This document shows, in pieces, positions 49,716 to 59,778 of a stretch of DNA of 64,000 nt (positions within the stretch are counted from its first letter, which is position 1; the number at the start of each line of letters is the position of its first letter). Source of the DNA: CAVQMC01 sp963713505. GTDB taxonomy: Bacteria > Bacteroidota > Ignavibacteria > Ignavibacteriales > Ignavibacteriaceae. The position numbers were made by a program, and so were the translations under genes. The notes below the pieces were generated by a model. That model was not told where the DNA came from. It made no database searches and saw only the letters and a program-made list of their open reading frames with translations. Where the stretch lies: contig CAVQMC010000025.1 in NCBI GenBank assembly GCA_963713505.1, positions 1-64,000 of the forward strand, written 5' to 3'.

Positions 49716-51374
49716 ATGGCAACCGATGCAGTAACTGTAAATAATAACGGCCATGTCAGTTATTTGGATTATAAAGGCAAACATAAAGGTATACTTGCCT
49801 GGATATTGTCGACCGATCATAAAAGAATTGGTATTCTATATATGGTCGCTCTTCTCAGCTGGTTTGCTGTGGGTGTTACTCTAGGTGTTTTGATTCGATT
49901 AGAATTATTGACACCTGGAAAAACAATTGTAGATCCTCAGACATACAATTCGTTTTTTACCCTCCATGGCGTTATAATGCTGTTCATATTTGTAATTCCC
50001 GGTATTCCTGCCGTGTTTGGTAATTTCTTTTTACCAATTATGCTTGGTGCGAAAGATGTTGCTTTCCCAAGACTAAATTTGCTGTCATGGTATTTGTATA
50101 TGATAGGCGGACTTTTAGTAATTTTAGCAATTGTTTTACCAGGCGGAGCACCCGATACCGGCTGGACATTTTACATCCCTTACAGTGTCCGTACAGGAAC
50201 AAATATGATTTTTGCATTGTTTGCTGTATTTGTTCTCGGATTTTCATCGATATTAACCGGGCTTAATTTTATCACTACTATTCACAGATTAAGAGCACCC
50301 GGGATGGGCTGGTTTAAAATGCCTTTGTTTGCATGGTCTTTATATGCAACCGGATGGATACAAATTTTAGCTACTCCGATCATCGGCATTACACTTTTAT
50401 TAATTGTTATTGAAAGAGTGCTTGGTGTTGGTATTTTCGATCCAGCTTTAGGCGGAGATCCTATTTTATTTCAGCATATGTTTTGGATTTATTCTCATCC
50501 TGCTGTTTATATAATGGCCGTTCCTGCAATGGGTGTTATTTCAGAAATTTTACCTGTTTTTGCAAGAAGAACAATCTTCGGTTATAAATTCATTGCATTT
50601 TCCAGTTTAGGAATTGCACTTTTTGGTTCACTGGTTTGGGCGCATCATATGTTTGCCGCCGGCATGAGCGATACAGGTCAATTTGTTTTTTCTCTTTTAA
50701 CTTTTTTAGTCGCTATTCCGAGTGCTATTAAAGTATTTAACTGGACTGCGACTTTGTATAAAGGATCAATACAACTTGATCCGCCGATGCTGTACGCTTT
50801 AGCCGCGATATTTTTATTTTCAATCGGAGGATTAACCGGACTTATACAAGGTGCATTAAGTGTTGATATCCATTTAACAGATACTGCTTTTATAGTCGGG
50901 CATATACATTATGTTGTATTTGGTACTACTGGCTTCGGTATTTTTGCGGCACTTCATTATTGGCTGCCAAAAATGTTCGGCAGAATGTACAACCACAAAA
51001 CGGCTAAAGTTGGTTTCTGGATTTTATTTGTTGGATTTAATGTACTTTATTTCCCAATGTTTGTCATGGGCTGGTTAGGTATGCCGAGAAGATATTATGA
51101 TTATCTACCGCAGTATCAGCCTTATCATGTTGTCTCAACCGTCGGATCATGGATTCTTGTTATTGGATTGATAATCATGTTCACAAATTTATTAAGATCT
51201 TTAAAACATGGTAAAGTAGTAACAGCAAAGAACATCTGGGGCGGTGAAACTTTGGAATGGACAGTCGACACACCACCGACTTTAGAAAATTACGAAGAAG
51301 TTCCTGATGTAACCGCAGGTCCGTATGAATACAAAATGAATGATGAACCTGTTATGGAAGGAGAGGAGGTATAG
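49716..51374 (+). CDS. ctaD: Cytochrome c oxidase subunit I, A2-type
   Basis: 552 residues, 12 TMs. The helix VI motif reads YSHPAVYI, the Tyr-Ser type of A2 oxidases, in place of the GHPEV Glu of A1 enzymes. CuB histidines appear in HPAVYI and AHHMFAAGMSD, and the heme ligands in GHIHYVVFG. LTGLIQGALSVDIHLTDTAF marks helix IX. It carries hemes a and a3-CuB and reduces O2 to water. It overlaps ctaE (GTG start) by one base. Confidence 0.96.
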   Translation: MATDAVTVNNNGHVSYLDYKGKHKGILAWILSTDHKRIGILYMVALLSWFAVGVTLGVLIRLELLTPGKTIVDPQTYNSFFTLHGVIMLFIFVIPGIPAVFGNFFLPIMLGAKDVAFPRLNLLSWYLYMIGGLLVILAIVLPGGAPDTGWTFYIPYSVRTGTNMIFALFAVFVLGFSSILTGLNFITTIHRLRAPGMGWFKMPLFAWSLYATGWIQILATPIIGITLLLIVIERVLGVGIFDPALGGDPILFQHMFWIYSHPAVYIMAVPAMGVISEILPVFARRTIFGYKFIAFSSLGIALFGSLVWAHHMFAAGMSDTGQFVFSLLTFLVAIPSAIKVFNWTATLYKGSIQLDPPMLYALAAIFLFSIGGLTGLIQGALSVDIHLTDTAFIVGHIHYVVFGTTGFGIFAALHYWLPKMFGRMYNHKTAKVGFWILFVGFNVLYFPMFVMGWLGMPRRYYDYLPQYQPYHVVSTVGSWILVIGLIIMFTNLLRSLKHGKVVTAKNIWGGETLEWTVDTPPTLENYEEVPDVTAGPYEYKMNDEPVMEGEEV

Positions 51375-51997
51375 TGAGTACACAAGAACAAGCAGTCGCA
51401 GCTCACGTACATCATGATGATGTCGGAACAAAAATGGGAATGTGGATTTTCCTGTTTACAGAGTTAATCCTTTTCGGCGGTTTATTTCTGGCATATTCGG
51501 TTTATCGATTCCTTCATCAGGAAGCATTTCATATTGCTTCTCAGGGAATGAATACTTTCATGGGAACATTGAACACCGTTATACTTTTGACCAGCAGTTT
51601 AACTATGGCATTAGCAATTGCTGCTATGCAAAACGGGAAAAAAATATTATCAATAATTTTACAATCGACTACTATTTTACTCGGTGCGTCATTCCTTGTT
51701 AATAAATATATAGAATGGAGTGCTGAGTTTGCACATGGAAATTATCCCGGTTCGGCTGAATTGTTAAGTAAAGGTAAAGGTGAAATTCTTTACTTCGGTT
51801 TATATTATACAATGGTCGGTCTGCATGGATTGCATGTTATTATAGGAATGACAGTAATAGCATTCATGCTGGTTTTTACTATAAGAGATACAATTACAAA
51901 AGATAATTATGTTAAATTAGAAGCAGCTGGTTTATACTGGCACTTAGTAGATATTATTTGGATTTTCTTATTCCCATTATTTTATTTAATAACTTAA
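51374..51997 (+). CDS. ctaE: Cytochrome c oxidase subunit III
   Basis: 207 residues with five TMs, matching the short subunit III of caa3-type oxidases. GTKMGMWIFLFTELILFGGL starts the domain, MVGLHGLHVIIGMTVIAFML and ALYWHLVDIIWIFLFPLFYL-like segments close it (here AAGLYWHLVDIIWIF). It stabilises subunit I. It starts with GTG one base into the ctaD stop. Confidence 0.93.
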   Translation: MSTQEQAVAAHVHHDDVGTKMGMWIFLFTELILFGGLFLAYSVYRFLHQEAFHIASQGMNTFMGTLNTVILLTSSLTMALAIAAMQNGKKILSIILQSTTILLGASFLVNKYIEWSAEFAHGNYPGSAELLSKGKGEILYFGLYYTMVGLHGLHVIIGMTVIAFMLVFTIRDTITKDNYVKLEAAGLYWHLVDIIWIFLFPLFYLIT

Positions 51998-52008
51998 GGT
52001 TTTGTTAG

Positions 52009-52302
52009 ATGGATCAAGAAACAACAAACAAAGTTCATGCTCCTAATTACGGTACTTATGTTTTGGTTTGGTTAAGCTTGTTAACATTAACTGCAGCTAC
52101 TACAATTTTTGCCGGTATCAATTTTGGAGCATTTACAATTACTTTAGCGTTACTAATTGCCTGTACAAAATCTTATTTAGTTTTAACAGAATTTATGCAC
52201 TTGAGAACAGAATCTAAAGCATTTAAGATTTTTGTATTTGTTGCAATTCTGTTTCTAACAATTTGTTTAGTACTTCTTTTTTCAGATTATTCCAATATGT
52301 AA
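52009..52302 (+). CDS. Cytochrome c oxidase subunit IV-type small subunit
   Basis: 97 residues with three TMs, matching the prokaryotic COX4-like family: YVLVWLSLLTLTAATTIFAG, then FTITLALLIACTKSYLVLTE and FMHLR, and a last TM (IFVFVAILFLTICLVLLF). The K-S-Y-L-V...EFMHL block is diagnostic. It lies between subunits III and II. Confidence 0.9.
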   Translation: MDQETTNKVHAPNYGTYVLVWLSLLTLTAATTIFAGINFGAFTITLALLIACTKSYLVLTEFMHLRTESKAFKIFVFVAILFLTICLVLLFSDYSNM

Positions 52303-52313
52303 GGTAAATTAAT

Positions 52314-52970
52314 ATGATTGCTGAAGCATCGAATTTTGTTGGAACTGTAGATTCTGCGTTTTTTATAATAGTTTCTATTTGTGTATTCTTTTTAGCTCTT
52401 ATTACAACTTTAATGATTGTATTTGTTGTAAAATACAGCAGAAAAAGGAATCCTAGAGCTAAAAATATTCACGGAAGCATGACTCTTGAAATAACCTGGA
52501 CTATCATTCCAACTTTAATCGTTTTAGTAATGTTTTGGATTGGCTGGACGGGATATAAACAGGAAGCAACCCCGCCCAAGAATGCAATGAAAGTTGATGT
52601 TTACGCTCAGATGTGGAAATGGAGCTTTAAATATAATAATGGTAAAGAAGCAGATACACTTTATCTGCCGGTCAATAAGGCAGTTTTATTCTACCTTCAT
52701 TCAAAAGATGTTGATCATTCATTTTATGTTCCTGCTTTTAAAATTAAAAAGGACGTTATTCCCGGAAGAACAAACAAAGTTTGGTTCATTCCGGAAGAAG
52801 TAGGTTCTTATGATATCTTCTGTGCTGAATATTGTGGCTTGAGGCATTCTTATATGCTGTCAAAAACCATAATTATGCCTGTAGCGGATTTTAACAAGTG
52901 GTTGAATAAAGGTATGAAATCTGATTCAACAAAAGTAGCCAAAGATAAATCTTCTGATAAAATGGATTAG
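52314..52970 (+). CDS. ctaC: Cytochrome c oxidase subunit II (CuA)
   Basis: 218 residues: two N-terminal TMs and a periplasmic cupredoxin domain with the CuA site intact (CAEYCGLRHSYM, plus the earlier His in VDHSFYVPAF). There is no fused cytochrome c domain, so electrons must come from a separate cytochrome c, such as the gene at 47974 or 53870. Its position after subunits III and IV is unusual; it is often first in such operons. Confidence 0.94.
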   Translation: MIAEASNFVGTVDSAFFIIVSICVFFLALITTLMIVFVVKYSRKRNPRAKNIHGSMTLEITWTIIPTLIVLVMFWIGWTGYKQEATPPKNAMKVDVYAQMWKWSFKYNNGKEADTLYLPVNKAVLFYLHSKDVDHSFYVPAFKIKKDVIPGRTNKVWFIPEEVGSYDIFCAEYCGLRHSYMLSKTIIMPVADFNKWLNKGMKSDSTKVAKDKSSDKMD

Positions 52971-52978
52971 GCAAAAGT

Positions 52979-53848
52979 TTGAAAGAAAAGTTAAACATAT
53001 TATTAGAATTAACTAAGATTCGAATTACTTCTTTTGTAACTGTTACAACAGTATTTGGTTTTATTATAGCTGCTGATGAAATAAATACAAAAGTAATTGC
53101 GCCTACTTTAGGTATTTTATTAATGGCCTGCAGTTCTGCTGTTATAAATCATTACCAGGAAAGAAAAACTGATGCACTAATGGACAGGACAAAAAACCGT
53201 CCAATTCCATCAGGAAAAATTAGTCCTAATAATGCGCTGATAATTGCATTGGTTTTATTTATTGCAGGCTCAATTACATTATACTTTGGTGCAAATGAAT
53301 TAGCATGGGGATTAGCTCTGTTAAATTTAATTTGGTACAATGGAATTTATACTCCGCTTAAAAAAAGAAATGCATTAGCTATTATCCCCGGTTCAATGGT
53401 GGGAGCCATTCCGCCGGCTGTAGGCTGGGTTGCTGCAGGGGGAAGCATTTTTGATCCCAGAATTTTAATAGTATCATTTTTCTTTTTTATCTGGCAAATA
53501 CCGCATTTTTGGCTGCTTCTTTTAGTTTTTGGCGGTGATTATGAAAAAGCCGGATTTCCAACTTTAACACAAATATTTAATTCTGATCAATTAGCCAGAA
53601 TTACTTTTATATGGATTTTAGCTACTGTAGTTACATGTTTATTAATTCCTATTTTTGGAGTTGTTCAAAATAATGTTATTAACTTAGGATTATTTTCTGC
53701 CGGAATTTGGCTTTCATGGAAGGCTTTCAAATTATTAAGATCTAAAAGACAGAAAATTAACTTCAGTTTTGCTTTTAGAGAAATAAATTATTTTGCCTTA
53801 ATGGTTGTAGTTTTAGTTTCAATTGAAAAATTATTTTTAATCTTTTAA
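52979..53848 (+). CDS. ctaB: Heme O synthase (protoheme IX farnesyltransferase)
   Basis: 289 residues, about nine TMs, UbiA superfamily. The first Asp-rich motif is in INHYQERKTDALMDRTKNRP, and the second region is GSMVGAIPPAVGWVAAGG. IWQIPHFWLLLLVFGGDYEK is typical of CtaB. It farnesylates heme b for the a-type hemes of the oxidase next door. TTG start, 8 bases after ctaC. Confidence 0.95.
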   Translation: MKEKLNILLELTKIRITSFVTVTTVFGFIIAADEINTKVIAPTLGILLMACSSAVINHYQERKTDALMDRTKNRPIPSGKISPNNALIIALVLFIAGSITLYFGANELAWGLALLNLIWYNGIYTPLKKRNALAIIPGSMVGAIPPAVGWVAAGGSIFDPRILIVSFFFFIWQIPHFWLLLLVFGGDYEKAGFPTLTQIFNSDQLARITFIWILATVVTCLLIPIFGVVQNNVINLGLFSAGIWLSWKAFKLLRSKRQKINFSFAFREINYFALMVVVLVSIEKLFLIF

Positions 53849-53869
53849 TTAGAAAAGAAAGAAACTTAA

Positions 53870-55222
53870 ATGGATTTTCTTGATAAATTAGTAATTTCCT
53901 TATCAGGTGAGCATATTCAATTACTTCATTATTTGCAAATGCTCATTCTTTTCATATTTATTCCTTTCATAAGTATTGTTTTAGGAGGAACAACTCTTTC
54001 TTTGTATTATAGAAAAAAAGGAATTAAAGAAGAGAATAATACTTATCTAAAATTTTCTAAGGATATAATTGAAACTTTAACAATAAGCAAATGGGTAGGT
54101 TTAATTTTAGGAATTATGCCCGTTCTTACTTCTGTTTTATTAATGGTGCAAGTGTTTCATGGTTCAAAATTAATCTCTGTAAATTATCTCACGATTTCAT
54201 TCTTCTTGATAGTAATTAGTTTGATATTTATATATTCCTACCGCTATTCGTTAAGTATTAATGAATTATTTAATGCTATCAAAAAATATAAAATTGATGA
54301 TATTGAGGTTGAAGACTCTATTAATAAATTCAGACAAAATACAAGAAATATAGTCTCTAAAACAGGAATTGTCGGATTAGTTATTTTATTACTCTCATTA
54401 TGGTTTTTTGTTGCCGCATTTGTTACCGCCTTAGAACCAAGCCAATTTACGGATAAAAATTTTATTTCTGTAATTTTACAATGGCATGTAATTTCTAAGT
54501 TTATATTCTTCATTCTTATTGCTTTTGCTTTTACAGGCGCTTCTATACTATTCTTATTCTTTTATTGGGAAGGTGGAAAGAAATTAATATCCGATTCGTA
54601 CAAAGATTTTGTTAAAGATCTTTCGATTAAATTGACAATGACTGCATCTTTAGCTGTTCCTATTTTTATAGCTCTTAATTTATTTGCCTTACCGGATAAT
54701 GCTTTCTCAAGTGCAGTATTCGGTTTTACAATTCTCGGACTTCTGCTTTTATTTTTATTATATCATATGCTTTATTCAATGATGAAATTTTCATCTTTGA
54801 AATTCAGCGGACAGGTATTTTTAGTAATGCTGTTTGTAATTTTTTCAGTTGTTGTAAAGGACCAGGCCGCAATTGATAATGCTACCGAACTGCAGTCTGA
54901 AATGTTGAGCAGTCAATATCAGGCTAAAATGCAGGAGATAATGGCAAAGACTGAAAAACCTAAAAAAATTAGTGGAGAACAAATATTCCAGAATATTTGT
55001 TCAGCTTGCCATGCTTTTGATCATAAAGTAGTTGGCCCGCCTTATCAACAGACAATGCCGAAGTATGAAGGTAAAATACCTCAACTAGTAAATTTTATTT
55101 TGAATCCTACTCAGAACAATCCTGGATATCCGCCAATGCCAAATCCAGGACTAACAAGACCGCAGGCTGAAGCTGTTGCACATTATATTATGAATACATA
55201 TGAGCAGAAATATAAAAAATAA
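53870..55222 (+). CDS. Polytopic membrane protein with C-terminal cytochrome c domain
   Basis: 450 residues. The first 340 residues contain about eight TMs without a recognised catalytic motif (HLLHYLQMLILFIFIPFISI-type start; FSSAVFGFTILGLLLLFLLY late). Residues about 355-450 form a class I cytochrome c: heme motif CSACH in IFQNICSACHAFDHKVVGP and Met ligand near GYPPMPNPGL. As the last gene of the respiratory block it may feed CuA or assist the oxidase (inference). A strong inverted-repeat terminator follows. Confidence 0.75.
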   Translation: MDFLDKLVISLSGEHIQLLHYLQMLILFIFIPFISIVLGGTTLSLYYRKKGIKEENNTYLKFSKDIIETLTISKWVGLILGIMPVLTSVLLMVQVFHGSKLISVNYLTISFFLIVISLIFIYSYRYSLSINELFNAIKKYKIDDIEVEDSINKFRQNTRNIVSKTGIVGLVILLLSLWFFVAAFVTALEPSQFTDKNFISVILQWHVISKFIFFILIAFAFTGASILFLFFYWEGGKKLISDSYKDFVKDLSIKLTMTASLAVPIFIALNLFALPDNAFSSAVFGFTILGLLLLFLLYHMLYSMMKFSSLKFSGQVFLVMLFVIFSVVVKDQAAIDNATELQSEMLSSQYQAKMQEIMAKTEKPKKISGEQIFQNICSACHAFDHKVVGPPYQQTMPKYEGKIPQLVNFILNPTQNNPGYPPMPNPGLTRPQAEAVAHYIMNTYEQKYKK

Positions 55223-55224
55223 AA

Positions 55225-55271
55225 AAAGCTTTCCTGGTTAAAAGAATTAACATCTTTTATTGGAAAGCTTT
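55225..55271. terminator. Bidirectional terminator between respiratory block and M24 gene
   Basis: Perfect 10-bp inverted repeat AAAGCTTTCC / GGAAAGCTTT, with a nested GTTAA/TTAAC in the loop, flanked by A-runs and T-runs. It lies between two convergent genes and can serve both. Confidence 0.75.
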
Positions 55272-55281
55272 GTAATTAATT

Positions 55282-56472
55282 TTAAGCAAGTATAGGAATT
55301 ATTTCTTTTTGTCTTTCTCCGCCTGTTGCAATTACTTTTTTCTTTGGGTTGATATAAACATCGATTTCACTTCTTACTCCAAATTCTTTCATATAAATTC
55401 CAGGTTCAATTGAAAAAGATGTAGACGGTAGAATAAGTCTTTCATCTTTGGTTTCGTAATTATCCATATGTGCACCGCTGCCGTGCAATTCAGTTGTAAT
55501 GGAATGACCGGTTCTATGGATAAAATATTTTCCGTAACCTGCTTTTTCAATTACTTTTCTTGCAGCACTGTCAACTTCATAACCTTTTACTTCTTTTCCT
55601 TGACTAAATCTTTTTGCAACTAAATCAAATGCCGTATCTCGAGCATCAGCTACAATGTTAAATATTTTAATATATTTTTCCGGAATTTTAGTTCCTACAT
55701 ATCCCGTCCAGGTAATATCTGCCCAAACTCCTTCAGGTTTATCAAGTTTAGCCCAAAGATCAATTAAAACAAAATCACCTTTTTTAATTTTTTTGTTTAT
55801 TTTTTTAGTCGGTTCATAATGAGGATTTCCGCTATTTTCATTTACGCCTACAATAGGAGGTGAATCTGTATAATATTTTCTCTTTTTAAATTCATTCATT
55901 ATAAACTGCTGAACATCATATTCATTAATACTTTTGCCTTTATTAATGTTTTTCTTTATAAAATCAAAGGATTTAAAAACTATTTCTGTTAATGCATTAG
56001 CAACCGGTTTATTTTCATTATATTGTTTTTCACTCCATCTGGCGCCGAACATTGATATGAGATCTCCGCTGCTTTGAATTTTCAATCCAAATGATTTAAT
56101 TTGTTCAATTGTTCCGGCATCAACTTTTGATACATAAGGAATAGCATTTTTAGGTGAATATTCCATTGCAATTTTCTTTGCATTTTTTAAAGTCATTTTT
56201 AAGTGATCGGTAAGAGAAGTATGATTGGTATAAATTAATTTTTTCCCTGGTAAATGATCTAAAAAACCGGCTTCAATTCCGTTTACTATTTTAACCGGAG
56301 TACCGGATGCAGGTAAATAATAAAAAAATCTTCTGGTTAAATGACTTTTAGCAGGAATGTCCAAAATTTCAATTGCTAATTCGTTGCTTTTTCTAAAATC
56401 ATAAAATAACCATCCGTCAATTTTCATTTCTTTAAGTATTTGTTGAGTTTTTTTTAAGTTGAAATTTCCCAT
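55282..56472 (-). CDS. M24 family aminopeptidase P / Xaa-Pro peptidase
   Basis: 396 residues. The N-terminal creatinase-like domain (about 1-155) precedes the pita-bread M24 domain. Metal ligands are visible: Asp in VLIDLWAKLDKPEGVWADIT, His in YFIHRTGHSITTELHGSGAH, Glu in SFSIEPGIYM and Glu in GVRSEIDVYI. It cleaves N-terminal X-Pro bonds. Monocistronic on the minus strand, with a divergent gap to the T9SS cargo gene. Confidence 0.9.
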   Translation of the reverse strand: MGNFNLKKTQQILKEMKIDGWLFYDFRKSNELAIEILDIPAKSHLTRRFFYYLPASGTPVKIVNGIEAGFLDHLPGKKLIYTNHTSLTDHLKMTLKNAKKIAMEYSPKNAIPYVSKVDAGTIEQIKSFGLKIQSSGDLISMFGARWSEKQYNENKPVANALTEIVFKSFDFIKKNINKGKSINEYDVQQFIMNEFKKRKYYTDSPPIVGVNENSGNPHYEPTKKINKKIKKGDFVLIDLWAKLDKPEGVWADITWTGYVGTKIPEKYIKIFNIVADARDTAFDLVAKRFSQGKEVKGYEVDSAARKVIEKAGYGKYFIHRTGHSITTELHGSGAHMDNYETKDERLILPSTSFSIEPGIYMKEFGVRSEIDVYINPKKKVIATGGERQKEIIPILA

Positions 56473-56604
56473 TTAATACTCCTTTTGTGAGAATAATTAT
56501 TACAGATGTAAATTATTAAAACGACTCTAAATGTAAGTATTTTTAGAACAATAAAAAGTAATCCAAGTTAAATGATTTAATTATTTCGGTCTAATTATAA
56601 GTTC

Positions 56605-56612
56605 TAAATTTG
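56605..56612 (+). promoter_or_regulatory. Candidate -7 element for the T9SS cargo gene
   Basis: TAAATTTG matches TAnnTTTG. The expected -33 TTTG is only TTTC at about 56584. The gene ATG is 114 bases downstream with an AGGAGA ribosome-binding site. Confidence 0.3.
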
Positions 56613-56725
56613 GGGAAAATATATAGACCTAAATAATAAGGTAAATTATTTATAAATTGATTATATTAAATCTAATATGTATTTTTTTTATAAAATCAAT
56701 AAATAATACAACAAATAGGAGAGAG

Positions 56726-59641
56726 ATGTTGAAGCCTCTATACAAACTAGTTGCAATAATTTTTATAGTATTTGGCTCTACAAGTTTTGCACAAGTTACT
56801 TACCAAATTGGTAGTGGAAGTGTCGCAAATGGAGTCACAGTATCTACTGATAATTTTTCAAAATTTACATCAGTTAAAGGAAAAGTTAAAATACCTAATA
56901 TCGTTGAATATAAAGGTAAAGTAAGAATTGATCCAACTTTAAATTCACCGCCAGAGGGCTCAAATTATCAAGTAGATCCGGAAATTGGTAAAAATCCAAC
57001 TGGTATAAGCGGACAAGGTGTATTAGTCAAAGATTTTAATGGTATTGATATGACTAATTCAATTCCGCCTGATCCTCACATGGCTGTTGGCCCGACACAC
57101 ATTATTGCTTGTGTAAATACAACTTTTAGAATCTGGGATAAAGAGGGTAATATTATAAAAACTATAAGTGCGGATTCCTGGTTCCAGTCTACATTACCGA
57201 ATCCTGGAGCTTTTGATCCGCAGATTATGTATGATCATTATGCTAAAAGATGGATAATGTTATGGGATAATCAAAGCGATAATACTCAAACCGGATATTT
57301 TCTAATTTCAGTTTCGGATGATTCAATTCCATTAGGCACATGGTACAATTGGGCAGTCCCGACACATTTAAATGGTACTATCAATTCTGGTACTTGGGGA
57401 GATTATCCAGGAGTCGGTTACGATCAGCAAGCTTATTATATACATTCAAATCAATTTAGTTTTTCGAGTGGCTTTTTTCAGTATAGTAAATTAAGAATAA
57501 TAGATAAATCTGAACTTTATGCAAATACTGCTGGTCAATTGGATTATACCGATATTTGGAATATAACTTATCCAACATCAGGGGATAAAGCATTTACTAT
57601 AAGACCATCAATTACATACGGTAATTCTACTGATTATTATCTATTACATGCTCCATATTCAGCTAATTTTATGACTTTATATAAAATTACTAATCCAATT
57701 TCAAATCCTGTTTTAACTGGGGTAAATGTCCCGGTTACTTTTTACAATAGTGCTCCAAATGCAAACCAATTAGGCGGAGGTACAGCTTTAGAAGCTGGAG
57801 GAAGTTATATCAGACATGCACCAATTTATCAGGATGGATTTATATATGCTTCACATTCTATTAGAAATCCCGCAGCTGCTTCATTTTCCAGTCTAGCTTA
57901 TGTTAAAATTAACACAACTAGTAATACAGCTGTAGAAGATCAATCAATGGGTGCAAGCGGTTATTGGTATATGTATCCAAATTTAACATTAGATAAAGAC
58001 GGCAATATTGCAATTACTTATAGTAGGTCTGGTATAAATGAATATATTGGAGCTTTTTATACTACTAGACAGTCTAGTGATCCTCCGGGATTAAGCGGCA
58101 GCAAATTGTTAAAAGAAGGACAGGGTAATTATGTTGTTACATTTGGGTCAGGACGAAATAGATGGGGCGATTATATGGGGGCCTTTAGAGATCCTTCTGA
58201 TGAAAATGAATTATGGATTTTTACCGAGTATGCCGCTGCAACTAATACTTGGGGTACTTGGGTTGGAAAATTGAGAATGATTCCTTTTAGCGGAGTATAT
58301 TCTTATACAGATAAAACTTCATATAATTTTGGAAATATTGAAAAGAACACTAATAGTGATACTGCTACTGTGATTATTTCTAATTATGGCAGTTCAGATT
58401 TAGTAATAAGTGATATACCGCTATCAGTTGGACCTTTTCACATTCTTAATAATATAACTTTCCCATATAATATATCAACTTATGATACATTATTATTAAA
58501 ATTTAATTTTGTACCTACAGATACAGGCGCATTTGACGAACATTTTACAGTAACTTCGAATGATCCTAACTTAACTGGTTATGATCTCAGCGGTAGAGGT
58601 TATGAAATTAATTCTGCTTATGGTAAAACTATGTATGCAGCTTCAGGCCAGGCAAATGATGCAAACTTAATGACAATAGATTTAACCAGCGGACAAGGTA
58701 GCATAATAGGTAATTCACCTTATGATGATGTAAGCGATTTTACTAGTATGAGTATTGATCCGCATACAAATTTATTATATGGTATTTCGACTAATGCAAC
58801 AGAAACTAATGTGCTTAGAATAAACGCTTATGGCGGAGATGCATATACATTGTTTACGATACCTTTAGGAGATATGTATGCTTTTGCATTTGATACGTCC
58901 GGAACATTATACAGTGCATCAAAAACCGGTGAGTTATATAAAATAAATCTTTCAAATCACAGTTATCAATTTTTAGATAGCACTCATGTAAATATAGATG
59001 GTATGGCGTTTAGTACAATTACTAACCAATTATTTGCAACAAAGTTTGTACCTGTAATTGGTGATAAAGATTTAATATTTAAAATTGATGTTAATACGGG
59101 TGATACAACAACTGTTGGCCTTACCGGTTTTAATAGTTATTCACACAACGACTTAGCTTTCGATGAAAACGGAACACTTTATGCAGCCATCGGTTCGCCA
59201 AGTCAAATCAATAAATTAATTTCTATTGACACGACTACTGGTGTTGGTACTTTAATTGGTGATATTGGATTTAAAGACATTGCTGGATTAGCATATTCGG
59301 TTAACGGTGAACCAACTTACACAAAAAATGAAACCAATGCTTTACCATCTAATTATGAATTAAAACAAAATTATCCAAATCCATTTAATCCGTCTACAAC
59401 TATAAACTATGCTATTCCTTACTCATCACAGGTAAAAATAGTTGTGTATAACTTATTAGGTGAAATTGTGAAGGAATTAGTGAACGGAGAAGAAACAGCC
59501 GGAAATCATTCTATAAGATGGGATGCAAGAAATAACTATGGTGCAAAAGTGAGCAGTGGTATTTATTTTTACCAAATTAAAGCATCTTCAAATGACGGAA
59601 AACAATTCACACAAACAAGAAAAATGGTACTTTTAAAGTAA
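56726..59641 (+). CDS. Large secreted T9SS cargo protein with choice-of-anchor-D domain
   Basis: About 971 residues from ATG 56726 (AGGAGAG just upstream), preferred over the open frame from 56657 because the signal peptide (LVAIIFIVFGSTSFAQ) starts there. The N-terminal 520 residues look like a propeller (DPHMAVGPTHIIACVNTTF, DPQIMYDHYAKRWIMLW). A choice-of-anchor-D/ASH-like domain follows (SYNFGNIEKNTNSDTATVII). A second propeller-like region leads to the C-terminal T9SS sorting domain (NYELKQNYPNPFNPSTTINY, GIYFYQIKA). It is predicted to be exported and processed by PorU. Substrate unknown. Confidence 0.85.
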   Translation: MLKPLYKLVAIIFIVFGSTSFAQVTYQIGSGSVANGVTVSTDNFSKFTSVKGKVKIPNIVEYKGKVRIDPTLNSPPEGSNYQVDPEIGKNPTGISGQGVLVKDFNGIDMTNSIPPDPHMAVGPTHIIACVNTTFRIWDKEGNIIKTISADSWFQSTLPNPGAFDPQIMYDHYAKRWIMLWDNQSDNTQTGYFLISVSDDSIPLGTWYNWAVPTHLNGTINSGTWGDYPGVGYDQQAYYIHSNQFSFSSGFFQYSKLRIIDKSELYANTAGQLDYTDIWNITYPTSGDKAFTIRPSITYGNSTDYYLLHAPYSANFMTLYKITNPISNPVLTGVNVPVTFYNSAPNANQLGGGTALEAGGSYIRHAPIYQDGFIYASHSIRNPAAASFSSLAYVKINTTSNTAVEDQSMGASGYWYMYPNLTLDKDGNIAITYSRSGINEYIGAFYTTRQSSDPPGLSGSKLLKEGQGNYVVTFGSGRNRWGDYMGAFRDPSDENELWIFTEYAAATNTWGTWVGKLRMIPFSGVYSYTDKTSYNFGNIEKNTNSDTATVIISNYGSSDLVISDIPLSVGPFHILNNITFPYNISTYDTLLLKFNFVPTDTGAFDEHFTVTSNDPNLTGYDLSGRGYEINSAYGKTMYAASGQANDANLMTIDLTSGQGSIIGNSPYDDVSDFTSMSIDPHTNLLYGISTNATETNVLRINAYGGDAYTLFTIPLGDMYAFAFDTSGTLYSASKTGELYKINLSNHSYQFLDSTHVNIDGMAFSTITNQLFATKFVPVIGDKDLIFKIDVNTGDTTTVGLTGFNSYSHNDLAFDENGTLYAAIGSPSQINKLISIDTTTGVGTLIGDIGFKDIAGLAYSVNGEPTYTKNETNALPSNYELKQNYPNPFNPSTTINYAIPYSSQVKIVVYNLLGEIVKELVNGEETAGNHSIRWDARNNYGAKVSSGIYFYQIKASSNDGKQFTQTRKMVLLK

Positions 59642-59672
59642 GTTCATTTTTAACATTAATATTTTTATTAAC

Positions 59673-59703
59673 AAAAAGCCGGAATAAAAAACCGGCTTTT
59701 TGT
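59673..59703 (+). terminator. Terminator of the T9SS cargo gene
   Basis: Perfect 10-bp stem AAAAAGCCGG / CCGGCTTTTT with a 9-base loop, followed by T-rich sequence. Confidence 0.9.
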
Positions 59704-59778
59704 TTGATTTTTTCAATATTCACAAATAATAGCTAGTGAAATTATTTTGTAAAATGATTTTTTTTAAATAATTTTAAG

